Shown: positions 6,178-13,894, counted from the stretch's first letter. The stretch: DNA of 18,016 bases from Clostridiales bacterium UBA1701 (GCA_002320035.1 DCJL01000028.1:17392-35407), one strand, 5' to 3'. Notes: a model not told the origin generated them from the sequence alone. Made by a program: numbers and translations.

Positions 6178-8445
6178 ATGAATAAAAAAATTGTGTCATT
6201 GCTGCTTGCAGCGCTTATGTTTTGCAGCATTCTGATTGTAAGCCCGGCAGCTTTTGCCGAGGAATCCCCGGCCTGCCCCCATGAATGGAGCGAGGGTGTT
6301 GTAATTACCCCGGCCACATGCCAGCAAGAGGGAAGTATGGTCTACACCTGCACGCTTTGCGGTGAGACAAAAACGGAAGCCATAGAAAAAACGGCTCACA
6401 GCGCGGAGCCTGTTTTCACAAAGGAGCCCACTGTGTCCAGCCGCGGAGCGGCAGTACTGAAGTGCACGGAATGCGGCTGCTATAAAGCAAAAAGCAACAA
6501 CGGCGAATTTTGGACCAGTGTTGAGACAAACAGGTGGATAATAAAGTATAATTGCTACAAGCCCTATACGCTCAGCTATAAATACAGCCTGGACGGTGCA
6601 GGAACCAGGCTTGGCGGAACATACAGGATAGTCAGCATTACAAATGATCTCTACGGCGGTGAGGGGATTGAAACAGTATTTCCGGAAATTCCCCAGGCAC
6701 CGGTCCCGGCGGGCTATACTGTGTCCCAGTTTGAGTCAACCAGGTATGCGGTACTGGAAAATGGCGTGCCCGGAGCCTCTTTCACTCCTGGTAATGATGC
6801 CCGGTGTCTTTACAGCTGGATGAACGACACGGATACAAACTATGAAATTATTGCTCTTTATATCATAGACGAGCCCCAAGTTGTGATCAGCCAAAGCGGG
6901 CTCAACCTGAAAGCGGAAATCAACAACCGCGGCGAAGGCCTGGACTATAGCTTCCAGTGGTATAAAAATGGCGCCGTTCTCAAAGGAGAGACCGGGCAGA
7001 GCCTGAACATAAACGCGGCGGATGCGGGAGCGAAGTTTTCTGTTACAGTAACTGCAGCAAAGGGGACAGGCGGCAACATAGCCCTTTTAAACGAAAAAGC
7101 CGCTCAGGGCAGTGCGGAGCTGGTTACAGATGACAGCTTTACCGTCGCGTTTGATTCCAATGGCGGCAATGAGCTGAGCCCTGTTGAGAAAAAGCCCGGG
7201 GATCCATTTGGCAGCCTGCCCAGTGCAGGCGATGTGAACGGAATGCAGAATATGGGCTGGTATATGAAAAACAGTGACGGCAGCGTCAGCTCCGTCAGTG
7301 TGTCTGAAAACAGCCTTGTGCCCGGCGACTGCGTTCTGTTCCAGAAGCGGCAGATAAAGACCCCCGACCTGAAAATCACCAGAGACCGGAGCCCCTATAA
7401 CTACACCGGCGAGCCGGTCACGCTCACGGCGAAGTTCACGGAATGCGAGGCGCTTGAATACACTGTGCAATGGTCTAAGGACGGAGCAGAAATAGCGGGA
7501 GCAAACGGCAAAGACCTGAAGCTCGCCGGCGCAGTTTCCGACAGCGGGACTTATTCTGTAACCGTCACAGCAAAACTTAAGGACGGCCTGACCGTCATCA
7601 GCGAAAACGAATCAGCATCTATTACTGTTACGGATAAGCCCCTCACCATACGCCGTACCAATAACCAGCTGCTCTATAATCCCAATGGAGGCTCCGGCGG
7701 CCCCAACAACAACCTGGATTACATCAAAGACGGGCGCTATGTAGCCGTGGTCGAAAAGAGAGTCCCCATCAGGGAAGGCTATGTATTTACCGGCTGGAAC
7801 ACCATGGCCGATGGAAGCGGGGATAAATACATGGGCGGGGACTTCTATGAATTTCTTGACGAGAGCGGGAACGGCGGCCTGAGAGCCGTACTATACGCCC
7901 AGTGGGAGCCCCAAAGCTATACGCTTCGCTTCGATGCTGCGGGCGGAACGGCCATAGACCCTGTTCAGGTGCGCTATGGGGAGCCTATAGGCGCCCTGCC
8001 TGTCCCCAAGAGAGAGGGGTATAAATTCCTGGGCTGGCTTAACGAAAATAAAGACGCTGTGACTGCGGAAAGCATCTATAGCCTTCAATCCGACAGCGTC
8101 CTTACCGCCTCCTGGGCTAAGACCTATACCATCACGTTTAACTATAACGGCGGCAAAAAAGATATAGAATCCATGACCGTTGTTTATGGGGAACCGATAG
8201 GAAACCTGCCTGCCACCTCCAAGGAGGGAGCCCTGTTTGCCGGCTGGTATGACGCAAAAAATCAGCCTGTCCGCGCCGGTGACATTTATAATGTTGACGG
8301 AGACAGCGTGCTCACCGCCGGCTGGGCCGATCCTGATGCAAGGCCTAAAACCGGAGATGAAGGCAATGCGGTTCTGTGGCTTGCTCTGTTGCTCCTGTCC
8401 GGAGCGGCTGCAGTCATAAGCCTGCCGAAGTTCCGCAGACGCTGA
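6178..8445 (+). CDS. Sortase-type surface protein with Ig-like and InlB B-type repeats
   Basis: This 755-residue secreted protein is probably fixed to the cell wall. Residues 1-27 are a signal peptide ending in AFA, with cleavage likely before Glu28. Next come two cysteine-paired segments (33-74 with TCTLCGET, and about 76-105 with KCTECGC) of a type common in clostridial surface proteins. Ig-like stretches follow at about 232-295 (FQWYKNG) and 397-487 (VQWSKDG). InlB B-type (Listeria-Bacteroides) repeats lie at about 322-390, 497-577, 581-647 and 649-717, with the family's F-N-GG...GW...Y...W pattern. The C-terminus has RPKTGD (722-727), a hydrophobic helix and KFRRR, which is a sortase sorting signal with Arg replacing the usual Leu. 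GGGAGG lies 6 bases before the start. The upstream promoter is unclear; TATACT at 6143-6148 is the best -10. The ligand is unknown. Confidence 0.9.
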   Translation: MNKKIVSLLLAALMFCSILIVSPAAFAEESPACPHEWSEGVVITPATCQQEGSMVYTCTLCGETKTEAIEKTAHSAEPVFTKEPTVSSRGAAVLKCTECGCYKAKSNNGEFWTSVETNRWIIKYNCYKPYTLSYKYSLDGAGTRLGGTYRIVSITNDLYGGEGIETVFPEIPQAPVPAGYTVSQFESTRYAVLENGVPGASFTPGNDARCLYSWMNDTDTNYEIIALYIIDEPQVVISQSGLNLKAEINNRGEGLDYSFQWYKNGAVLKGETGQSLNINAADAGAKFSVTVTAAKGTGGNIALLNEKAAQGSAELVTDDSFTVAFDSNGGNELSPVEKKPGDPFGSLPSAGDVNGMQNMGWYMKNSDGSVSSVSVSENSLVPGDCVLFQKRQIKTPDLKITRDRSPYNYTGEPVTLTAKFTECEALEYTVQWSKDGAEIAGANGKDLKLAGAVSDSGTYSVTVTAKLKDGLTVISENESASITVTDKPLTIRRTNNQLLYNPNGGSGGPNNNLDYIKDGRYVAVVEKRVPIREGYVFTGWNTMADGSGDKYMGGDFYEFLDESGNGGLRAVLYAQWEPQSYTLRFDAAGGTAIDPVQVRYGEPIGALPVPKREGYKFLGWLNENKDAVTAESIYSLQSDSVLTASWAKTYTITFNYNGGKKDIESMTVVYGEPIGNLPATSKEGALFAGWYDAKNQPVRAGDIYNVDGDSVLTAGWADPDARPKTGDEGNAVLWLALLLLSGAAAVISLPKFRRR

Positions 8446-8481
8446 AACGGAAAATCACCGGGACGATTCAATATCTAAAAC

Positions 8482-8523
8482 AAAAAATTCCCCGAACCGA
8501 TTTCTTCGGTTCGGGGAGTTTTT
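8482..8523. terminator. Bidirectional terminator after the surface protein
   Basis: A perfect 11-bp stem (8490-8500 with 8506-8516, loop TTTCT) has an A6 run on the left and T5 on the right. It ends the surface protein transcript and could equally end transcription arriving from the minus-strand frame that stops at 8522. Confidence 0.88.
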
Positions 8524-8785
8524 ATTGCCTTCCCTTGTCCGCGTATTCAGAGCGAATGCGGAGGCAATGGCCTTTGATTTCGGGATCGATTTCCGCAATT
8601 ACAGCGTGAAAGTCTTCACCCGGTCTGCTTTGGACTTTGTCCTTTGTCAGCACCCGGCCCGGGGACAGGCGCTTTCCTTCCATCGCCAGAGCGGGAGGGC
8701 GCATCCCCCCCGGCCGGACTTCCACGGGGCCGCGGCCGATAGAATTGTCATACTGAGCGGGATGCGTTATTTTATCCAATTCCAC
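8522..8785 (-). CDS. Small hypothetical protein, unrecognised
   Basis: This open frame of 87 residues starts at GTG 8785. I do not recognise it. It looks more protein-like than the overlapping plus-strand frames, with a balanced mix of charged and hydrophobic residues, no cysteine-rich or arginine-rich bias, and a predicted soluble product. It also stops right at a bidirectional terminator, as a real gene would. Against it, no ribosome binding site precedes the GTG and no promoter is evident. The frame stays open for 24 codons upstream to a TAA at 8860-8858, without any ATG, GTG, TTG or CTG. It could be a small gene with an odd start, the tail of a decayed gene, or chance. Confidence 0.4.
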   Translation of the reverse strand: MELDKITHPAQYDNSIGRGPVEVRPGGMRPPALAMEGKRLSPGRVLTKDKVQSRPGEDFHAVIAEIDPEIKGHCLRIRSEYADKGRQ

Positions 8786-8806
8786 CGGCTTGTTGCGCTT
8801 TTTTTG

Positions 8807-8835
8807 TTGACCAAAGGGCGCTTTAGTGATAAAAT
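8807..8835 (+). promoter_or_regulatory. Sigma-A-type promoter for the methyltransferase-ecf-truA run
   Basis: TTGACC (8807-8812), a 17-base spacer and TAAAAT (8830-8835) form a good vegetative promoter. Transcription would start near 8842, about 30 bases before the ATG at 8872. Because the next four genes are separated by 15 bases or fewer and no terminator intervenes, this may drive the entire run to truA. Confidence 0.75.
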
Positions 8836-8871
8836 ATCGTGTCTTAATATGGGATGATTATGGAGTTTACT

Positions 8872-9732
8872 ATGTGGATATCAGATAAATGGCAGGACTT
8901 TGAGCTTCTTGACTGTTCAAAGGGCGAAAAGCTGGAGCGATGGGGCGGGTTTTATCTTGTCCGGCCGGACCCCCAGGCAATCTGGGACACGCCCCGCCGC
9001 AACCGGCATTGGAACGATCGGGACGCTCGCTACCGCCGCAGCGAGAGCGGGGGCGGCAGTTGGGACAAGGGCGCTCTGCCCGCCAACTGGCAGGTGCGCT
9101 ACGGCGAGTTGACCTTTAACGTGAAGCCGATGAACTTCAAGCACACCGGGCTTTTTCCGGAGCAGGCCACAAACTGGGACTGGGCAATGGAAAAAATCCG
9201 CACCGCCCACAGGCCCATCAGCGTTCTGAATCTTTTTGGCTATACCGGTGCAGCCACCGTGGCCTGCGCCAAGGCGGGCGCGCAGGTCTGCCATGTGGAC
9301 GCGGCCAGGGGCATGGTGGCCTGGGGCAGGGAGAATGCCCAGTCCTCCGGACTGGCGGAGGCGCCGATCCGCTGGATCGTGGATGACTGCGCCAAATTTG
9401 TGGAACGTGAGATCCGCCGTGGACGGCGCTATGACGCGATCATTATGGATCCCCCCTCTTATGGCAGGGGCCCGGGCGGGGAGGTCTGGAAGCTGGAGCA
9501 GAATCTCTGGCCTTTTGTGTCCCTCTGCGCGGGGGTGCTGTCCGAAGAGCCTCTTTTTGTTATAATAAACTCCTATACCACGGGGCTGTCCCCCTCGGTT
9601 CTCTCCTATGTTTCGGAGAGCGTTTTTACAAAGAAATTCGGCGGCCGCGCCGAAAGCCGGGAGCTTGGCCTGCCGGTCACGGACAGCGGCCTTTTCCTGC
9701 CCTGCGGGGCGACTTGCCGCTGGCAGCGTTGA
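8872..9732 (+). CDS. Class I SAM-dependent methyltransferase, RlmI/RlmK-like
   Basis: This is a 286-residue methyltransferase whose C-terminal Rossmann domain resembles the 23S rRNA cytosine-C5 or guanine methyltransferases RlmI and RlmK. Motif I is VLNLFGYTGAAT (118-129). The acidic ribose-binding residue is Asp143 (HVDAARG), motif III is VDDCAKF (170-176), and motif IV is DPPSYGRGP (193-201). HTGLFPEQ (91-98) corresponds to the HxTGF/YxDQR-like loop of that group. The N-terminus lacks an obvious PUA domain of the full-length RlmI type. I chose ATG 8872 because GGAG (8862-8865) lies 6 bases upstream; the earlier ATGs at 8854 and 8860 have no ribosome binding site. The gene overlaps or abuts ecfA1. 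The target, rRNA or other, is inferred from family only. Confidence 0.82.
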   Translation: MWISDKWQDFELLDCSKGEKLERWGGFYLVRPDPQAIWDTPRRNRHWNDRDARYRRSESGGGSWDKGALPANWQVRYGELTFNVKPMNFKHTGLFPEQATNWDWAMEKIRTAHRPISVLNLFGYTGAATVACAKAGAQVCHVDAARGMVAWGRENAQSSGLAEAPIRWIVDDCAKFVEREIRRGRRYDAIIMDPPSYGRGPGGEVWKLEQNLWPFVSLCAGVLSEEPLFVIINSYTTGLSPSVLSYVSESVFTKKFGGRAESRELGLPVTDSGLFLPCGATCRWQR

Positions 9733-9746
9733 AAGGAAACGATAAA

Positions 9747-10580
9747 TTGAGTTCGATAATCAGCTTTGAAGGTGTACATTTCACTTATCCGGAGGACGAG
9801 CTGGAAAGCCTCTGCGGGATAGACCTTGAAATAGAAGAGGGCAGTTTCGTGGCTGTGCTGGGGCATAACGGCTCCGGAAAATCCACGCTGGCAAAGCATA
9901 TGAACGCCATTCTTGTGCCCAGCTCCGGACGGGTGCTTATAAACGGGCTGAATACCGCCGATGAGAGCCAGCTTATCGGCATACGGCGCTGTGTGGGCAT
10001 GGTGTTCCAGAATCCGGATAACCAGATTGTCGCCAATGTGGTGGAGGACGATGTAGCTTTCGCCCCGGAGAATCTGGGCGTGCCCACGGAGGAGATACGC
10101 CGCCGGGTGGATCAGGCGCTCAGACAGGTGGGGATGTACGAATACCGGCTTCACGCCCCCCATCTTCTTTCCGGCGGGCAGAAGCAGCGGGTGGCCATTG
10201 CGGGCGTTATCGCCATGGAGCCGCGTATCATCGTTCTGGACGAGCCTACCGCCATGCTGGACCCCCAGGGCAGGCAGGAGGTCATTTCAACAGTCTCCCG
10301 GCTCTGCCGGGAAAACGGAATGACCGTGGTGCTCATTACGCACCATATGGACGAGTGCGTGGGGGCGGACAGGCTCGTGGTCATGTCAAACGGGCGTATT
10401 GTGGCCGATGGCAGCCCGGCAAAGGTGTTTTCGCAGGTAGAGCTGATGCACAGCGAGGGGCTGGATGTGCCCGAGACCACAAGGCTTATATACGAGCTGA
10501 ATCAGGAGGGCTTCCGCCTCCCCATGGACGCGCTGGCGCTTGACGCCTGCGCGGACGCGCTCGCCGATGCCCTTAAATAA
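9747..10580 (+). CDS. ecfA1: ECF transporter ATPase EcfA1
   Basis: This is one of the paired ABC ATPases that energise energy-coupling factor importers for vitamins and transition metals. The 277 residues carry Walker A GHNGSGKST (39-47), Q-loop FQNPDNQ, signature LSGGQKQR (141-148), Walker B RIIVLDEPT (160-168) and the switch histidine in ITHHMDE. I chose TTG 9747: AAAGGA lies 9 bases upstream and the product then starts SSIISFEGVHFTYPE, like the family. A start at 9714 would overlap the methyltransferase and add unconserved residues. The gap to the methyltransferase stop is 14 bases. EcfA2 and EcfT follow directly, completing the shared module. No substrate-binding S component is present in this window, so the module is probably shared among several S components encoded elsewhere. 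Confidence 0.93.
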   Translation: MSSIISFEGVHFTYPEDELESLCGIDLEIEEGSFVAVLGHNGSGKSTLAKHMNAILVPSSGRVLINGLNTADESQLIGIRRCVGMVFQNPDNQIVANVVEDDVAFAPENLGVPTEEIRRRVDQALRQVGMYEYRLHAPHLLSGGQKQRVAIAGVIAMEPRIIVLDEPTAMLDPQGRQEVISTVSRLCRENGMTVVLITHHMDECVGADRLVVMSNGRIVADGSPAKVFSQVELMHSEGLDVPETTRLIYELNQEGFRLPMDALALDACADALADALK

Positions 10581-10595
10581 AGAAGAGGAACTTAT

Positions 10596-11456
10596 ATGTC
10601 GGAAATCAGGGTGGAGAACCTGAGCCATATTTACAGCTCCGGGACTCCTTTTGAAAAAACAGCAATAGAAAATATAGATCTATGCATACCGGAGGGGCAG
10701 TTTGTGGGCCTCATTGGACACACTGGCTCCGGCAAGTCCACCTTTATTCAGCACCTCAACGCCCTGCTCAGCCCCACCGGAGGAAGAGTCCTTTGCGGCG
10801 GGGAGGATATCAACCGGGACAAGCAGGCCCGGCGGGATGTGAAATGGAAGGTTGGCCTTGTGTTCCAATACCCGGAGTACCAGCTCTTCGAAGAGACGGT
10901 GTATGCCGATATTGCCTTCGGTCCGAAGAACATGGGCCTGAGTAAAGAGGAGATAGACGAGCGGGTGCGGGAAGCGGCCAGCTTTGTGGGCGTGGAGGAG
11001 GAACTGTTCCAGCGGTCCCCCCTGGAGATGTCCGGCGGCCAGAAGCGGCGCATAGCCATCGCCGGCGTGATTGCCATGCGGCCGGGGGTGCTGATTCTGG
11101 ACGAGCCCACCGCAGGCCTTGACCCGGCGGGCTGCCGCCAGGTTCTGGATAATATCTGCCGCTACCGGAAGGAGACAGGCTCCACTGTCATAATAGTCAG
11201 CCACAACATGGATGATGCCGCCCGGCTCACAGAGCGGCTGCTGGTGTTTGACCACGGCAGAGTCGCCATGGACGGAACGCCGGAGGAGATCTTTTCCCGG
11301 CCTCAGGAGCTGGTGAACATCGGCCTGGCAGTGCCCCGGGCCACGGCCATTGCCATGGCGCTGGAAAAGCGAGGCATAAAGCTGGCAGGTTCCATCTATA
11401 CCCATGAGCAGCTTAAGGCCGCCATTTTGAAGGCAAGGGGGGCCGGCGCATGCTGA
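10596..11456 (+). CDS. ecfA2: ECF transporter ATPase EcfA2
   Basis: This is the second ATPase of the ECF module, 286 residues, forming a heterodimer with EcfA1 that drives EcfT. Motifs are Walker A GHTGSGKST (41-49), Q-loop VFQYPEYQLF (89-98), signature MSGGQKRR (145-152, with Met for the usual Leu), Walker B VLILDEPT (165-172) and His203 in VSHNMDD. The longer segment after the Q-loop (EETVYADIAFGPKNMGL) is typical of EcfA2. GAAGAGGAA lies just upstream of ATG 10596, and the gap from ecfA1 is 15 bases. Its TGA overlaps the start of ecfT in ATGCTGA, so the two are translationally coupled. Confidence 0.95.
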   Translation: MSEIRVENLSHIYSSGTPFEKTAIENIDLCIPEGQFVGLIGHTGSGKSTFIQHLNALLSPTGGRVLCGGEDINRDKQARRDVKWKVGLVFQYPEYQLFEETVYADIAFGPKNMGLSKEEIDERVREAASFVGVEEELFQRSPLEMSGGQKRRIAIAGVIAMRPGVLILDEPTAGLDPAGCRQVLDNICRYRKETGSTVIIVSHNMDDAARLTERLLVFDHGRVAMDGTPEEIFSRPQELVNIGLAVPRATAIAMALEKRGIKLAGSIYTHEQLKAAILKARGAGAC

Positions 11457-12247
11457 AGGATATCACTTTGGGCCAGTTTTTCCCGGGGGATACGCTGGTG
11501 CACCGGCTCGACCCCAGGACCAAACTCATTGCGGTGGTGCTCTACATCGTGGCCCTGTTCCAGGCCGGGGGCGTTGTGGGATACATGCTGCTGATTCTGG
11601 CGGCGGCGGCCTGTATGGCCGTATCTCATATAAGCCCCAAGAGCATTTTTAAGGGCCTCAAGCCCATGATCTTCATAATTATTCTCACCGGCGCGCTGAA
11701 CATCTTCTACACCACCGGGACTCCTGTGCTGCCTGGCTGGATAATCACCTGGGAGGGTATAATCAGGGCGGTGAAGATGATACTGCGCATTGTTCTGCTC
11801 ATTACCGGAACCTTTCTGCTGACCTATACCACAAGCCCCATGGCTCTGACGGACGGGCTGGAGCTGTTGATGAATCCGCTGAAAAAAATAAAGGTTCCCG
11901 TCCATGAAATGACCATTATGATGAGTATGGCCCTGCGCTTTATCCCCACGCTCATCGAGGAGACGGACAAGATCATGTCCGCCCAGAAAGCCAGGGGCGC
12001 TGACTTTGAAACCGGCGGCCTCATAAAGCGGGCCAGGGCCCTGCTGCCGATTCTGGTGCCGCTGTTTGTGTCGGCTTTCCGCCGGGCGGACGAGCTGGCG
12101 GTGGCTATGGAGAGCCGCTGCTACCACGGCGGCCAGGGGCGGACCCGGATGAAACAGCTCCGCTTTGCGGGAATCGACTACGGCGCCCTTCTTGCGAGCG
12201 CGGCATTCCTGGCTGGCGTGATAGTTTTGAAGAAATTTGGATTATAA
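11450..12247 (+). CDS. ecfT: ECF transporter transmembrane protein EcfT
   Basis: EcfT is the membrane scaffold that links the two ATPases to exchangeable substrate-binding S components. The 265 residues begin with the family signature LGQFFPGDTLVHRLDPRTKL (7-26) and have about five to six membrane helices. Two coupling-helix motifs contact the ATPases: ARG (181-183, in QKARGADF) and SRC (222-224, in AMESRCYHGG), the latter in place of the textbook Ala-Arg-Gly but with the key Arg kept. The ATG at 11450 overlaps the ecfA2 stop. truA begins 3 bases after the ecfT stop. Confidence 0.94.
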   Translation: MLKDITLGQFFPGDTLVHRLDPRTKLIAVVLYIVALFQAGGVVGYMLLILAAAACMAVSHISPKSIFKGLKPMIFIIILTGALNIFYTTGTPVLPGWIITWEGIIRAVKMILRIVLLITGTFLLTYTTSPMALTDGLELLMNPLKKIKVPVHEMTIMMSMALRFIPTLIEETDKIMSAQKARGADFETGGLIKRARALLPILVPLFVSAFRRADELAVAMESRCYHGGQGRTRMKQLRFAGIDYGALLASAAFLAGVIVLKKFGL

Positions 12248-12250
12248 TCT

Positions 12251-13021
12251 ATGTCAATGAGAAACATCGCCCTTCGCCTCCGGTATGACGGCAGCCGCTA
12301 TCACGGCTGGCAGGTGCAGAAAAATGAAATAAGCGTTGCCCAGACTCTGGAGGAAGCCCTCTCAAAGGTTTGCAAGCACCCTGTGAAGGCTGTGGGCTGC
12401 GGAAGGACCGACGCTGGGGTCCACGCGCTGCGCTACTGCGCCAATTTCCGCACGGACTGCGCAATACCCACGGAGCGCATCCCTCTCGCTGTAAACGCGC
12501 GGCTGCCCGGGGACATCGCGGTGGAAATGGCCGTGGAGGTTCCCGAGCGCTTCAATGCCATTGGCTCATGCATAAGAAAAGAATATATCTATAAAATACT
12601 CAACAGCGCCATCCGGGACCCGTTCCTGGAAAAGCGTGTATGCTTCTATCCCCAGCGGCTGGACATGGCGCGCATGCAGGCGGCGGCCCGGGCCTTCGAG
12701 GGAAAACACGATTTCAGGGCCGTCCGCAGCGTGGGCACCGAGACAAAAACCACCGTGCGTACCGTGTACTGGTGCAGAGCGGAAAAGCAGGGGGAGCTGA
12801 TTACAATCTCCGTCTGTGCTGACGGCTTTTTGTATAACATGTGCCGGGCGATGGTGGGCACCATGGTCTATGCATCTTATGGGAAGCTGCGGCCGGAGGA
12901 GATCCCCATGCTGCTGGAAAAGGGAGACCGGCGCCTGACCGGGCCAACAATGCCTCCTCAGGGCCTGTATCTGAACCGGGTATGGTATGAGGAACCGGTG
13001 GGGGCAATCTTTTCCAGATAA
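12251..13021 (+). CDS. truA: tRNA pseudouridine(38-40) synthase TruA
   Basis: TruA converts uridines 38, 39 and 40 of the anticodon stem-loop of many tRNAs to pseudouridine. The 256 residues match family length. The catalytic aspartate is Asp54 in GCGRTDAGVHAL (49-60). Other hallmarks are YDGSRYHGWQ near the N-terminus, KEYIYKI, FEGKHDFRAV and FLYNMCRAMVGT. Two in-frame ATGs (12251 and 12257) are possible; neither has a strong ribosome binding site, which suggests translation coupled to ecfT, whose stop is 3 bases upstream. The ecfA1-ecfA2-ecfT-truA order is a classic Firmicutes arrangement. There it is normally flanked by rplQ and by rplM-rpsI, none of which is present here. Confidence 0.96.
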   Translation: MSMRNIALRLRYDGSRYHGWQVQKNEISVAQTLEEALSKVCKHPVKAVGCGRTDAGVHALRYCANFRTDCAIPTERIPLAVNARLPGDIAVEMAVEVPERFNAIGSCIRKEYIYKILNSAIRDPFLEKRVCFYPQRLDMARMQAAARAFEGKHDFRAVRSVGTETKTTVRTVYWCRAEKQGELITISVCADGFLYNMCRAMVGTMVYASYGKLRPEEIPMLLEKGDRRLTGPTMPPQGLYLNRVWYEEPVGAIFSR

Positions 13022-13022
13022 C

Positions 13023-13050
13023 AACATATATTTGTTCATAAATATATGTT
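13023..13050. promoter_or_regulatory. AT-rich palindrome between truA and cvpA-like gene
   Basis: A perfect 11-bp inverted repeat, AACATATATTT and AAATATATGTT separated by six bases, begins one base after the truA stop. Its right end touches a possible -10 box, TATACT (13050-13055). The AT-rich arms and lack of a T-tract make it unlike a terminator. A protein-binding operator for the cvpA-clp run is the best guess, but no good -35 box is visible at 17-base spacing. Confidence 0.4.
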
Positions 13051-13120
13051 ATACTGAGAAACTGCCTGAGGGCGGTCTCCATGACTTTGGCGTAAAAATA
13101 TACAAAGGATGAGAGTACAT

Positions 13121-13837
13121 ATGAAAATTATTATCGATATTGTTCTACTGGTAATAGTGGCACTCTGCACCTGGCACGGGTACAGGAAGGGGCTGGTTGG
13201 CGGCGTGGCCGGAATTCTGGCCATCGTTATCGCCCTTTTTGGCGGCAGCCTTCTGTCCTCCGCTTACGCTCACGAGGTCGTTCCTGCCCTGGAGCCCTTT
13301 GTGGACGGCTATGTGGACTCTCAGACTACCCGAGATCAGGTGCTCTCCAACATGGGGTATTCCGACAGCGACCTGTCCCTGGAGGATATTCTGGCGCAGG
13401 ATTCCTCTCTGCGCTATGACTATGCCTACGAGTGTATGAGCGAGTTGGGCTTTTATGAGAAGCATGCGGAGAAGCTGGCGGAATCCGCCGTGGATTACGC
13501 AAATGAAAACGGCGCAAATATGACGGAGGCTGTGGTGGCCGTGCTGTGTGATACCATCACCTATGTGGGCGGCCTTGTGCTGTGCTTCCTTTTGATCCTC
13601 ATCTTCCTTATTGCCATCGCCAATGTAGGCAATCTGGCCTTCCGCCTGCCGAATATGGAGATTCTGGACGATGTGGGCGGGGCTGTGCTGGGCTTTGTAA
13701 AGGGAGTTCTGTACTGTGTGCTGCTGTGCTGGCTGCTGGGCTTTTTCGGCATTATTCTGGGCGGGGATACGCTGGAGAATACCACACTTGGCAGATTTTT
13801 CCTGTCTTTCCGGTTTATTACAAACGGTCTGCTTTAA
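13121..13837 (+). CDS. CvpA family membrane protein
   Basis: This is a 238-residue membrane protein of the CvpA/colicin V production family, whose biochemical role is not settled; members affect envelope function and stress resistance. Predicted helices lie at about 4-22, 27-48, 146-170 and 186-212. Family features include WHGYRKGLVGG (18-28) and DDVGGAVLGFVKGVLY (183-198). The hydrophilic acidic region between helices 2 and 3 (about 50-140) is longer than in the common 160-180-residue family members. I chose ATG 13121 because AAGGATGAGAG precedes it at suitable spacing, while the ATG at 13109 lies inside that ribosome binding site. It follows truA by 99 bases with no terminator between. Confidence 0.83.
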   Translation: MKIIIDIVLLVIVALCTWHGYRKGLVGGVAGILAIVIALFGGSLLSSAYAHEVVPALEPFVDGYVDSQTTRDQVLSNMGYSDSDLSLEDILAQDSSLRYDYAYECMSELGFYEKHAEKLAESAVDYANENGANMTEAVVAVLCDTITYVGGLVLCFLLILIFLIAIANVGNLAFRLPNMEILDDVGGAVLGFVKGVLYCVLLCWLLGFFGIILGGDTLENTTLGRFFLSFRFITNGLL

Positions 13838-13871
13838 ATTGAATCCGGCCGGCAAATAAGGCCATATCAGG

Positions 13872-13894
13872 CAGCCGGGCGTTAGACCCGGCTG
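13872..13894 (+). other. Hairpin in the leader of the ClpE-like gene
   Basis: A perfect 8-bp GC-rich stem (CAGCCGGG with CCCGGCTG, 7-base loop) ends 21 bases before the ClpE-like start and about 9 bases before its ribosome binding site. No T-tract follows, so it is not a standard terminator. It might stabilise the mRNA or reduce read-through from the cvpA-like gene. Confidence 0.4.

Noticed and set aside
8525..8857. Plus-strand frame of 110 codons before the methyltransferase
   Set aside because: It begins just after a terminator, has no ribosome binding site, and runs through the promoter at 8807-8835; the minus-strand frame looks more protein-like.
9561..9566. TATAAT inside the methyltransferase gene as an internal promoter for ecfA1
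   Set aside because: No acceptable -35 box lies 16-18 bases upstream, and the sequence is explained as codons.
13872..13894. Hairpin before the ClpE-like gene as a terminator
   Set aside because: It is not followed by a T-tract, and the ribosome binding site comes only about 9 bases later.
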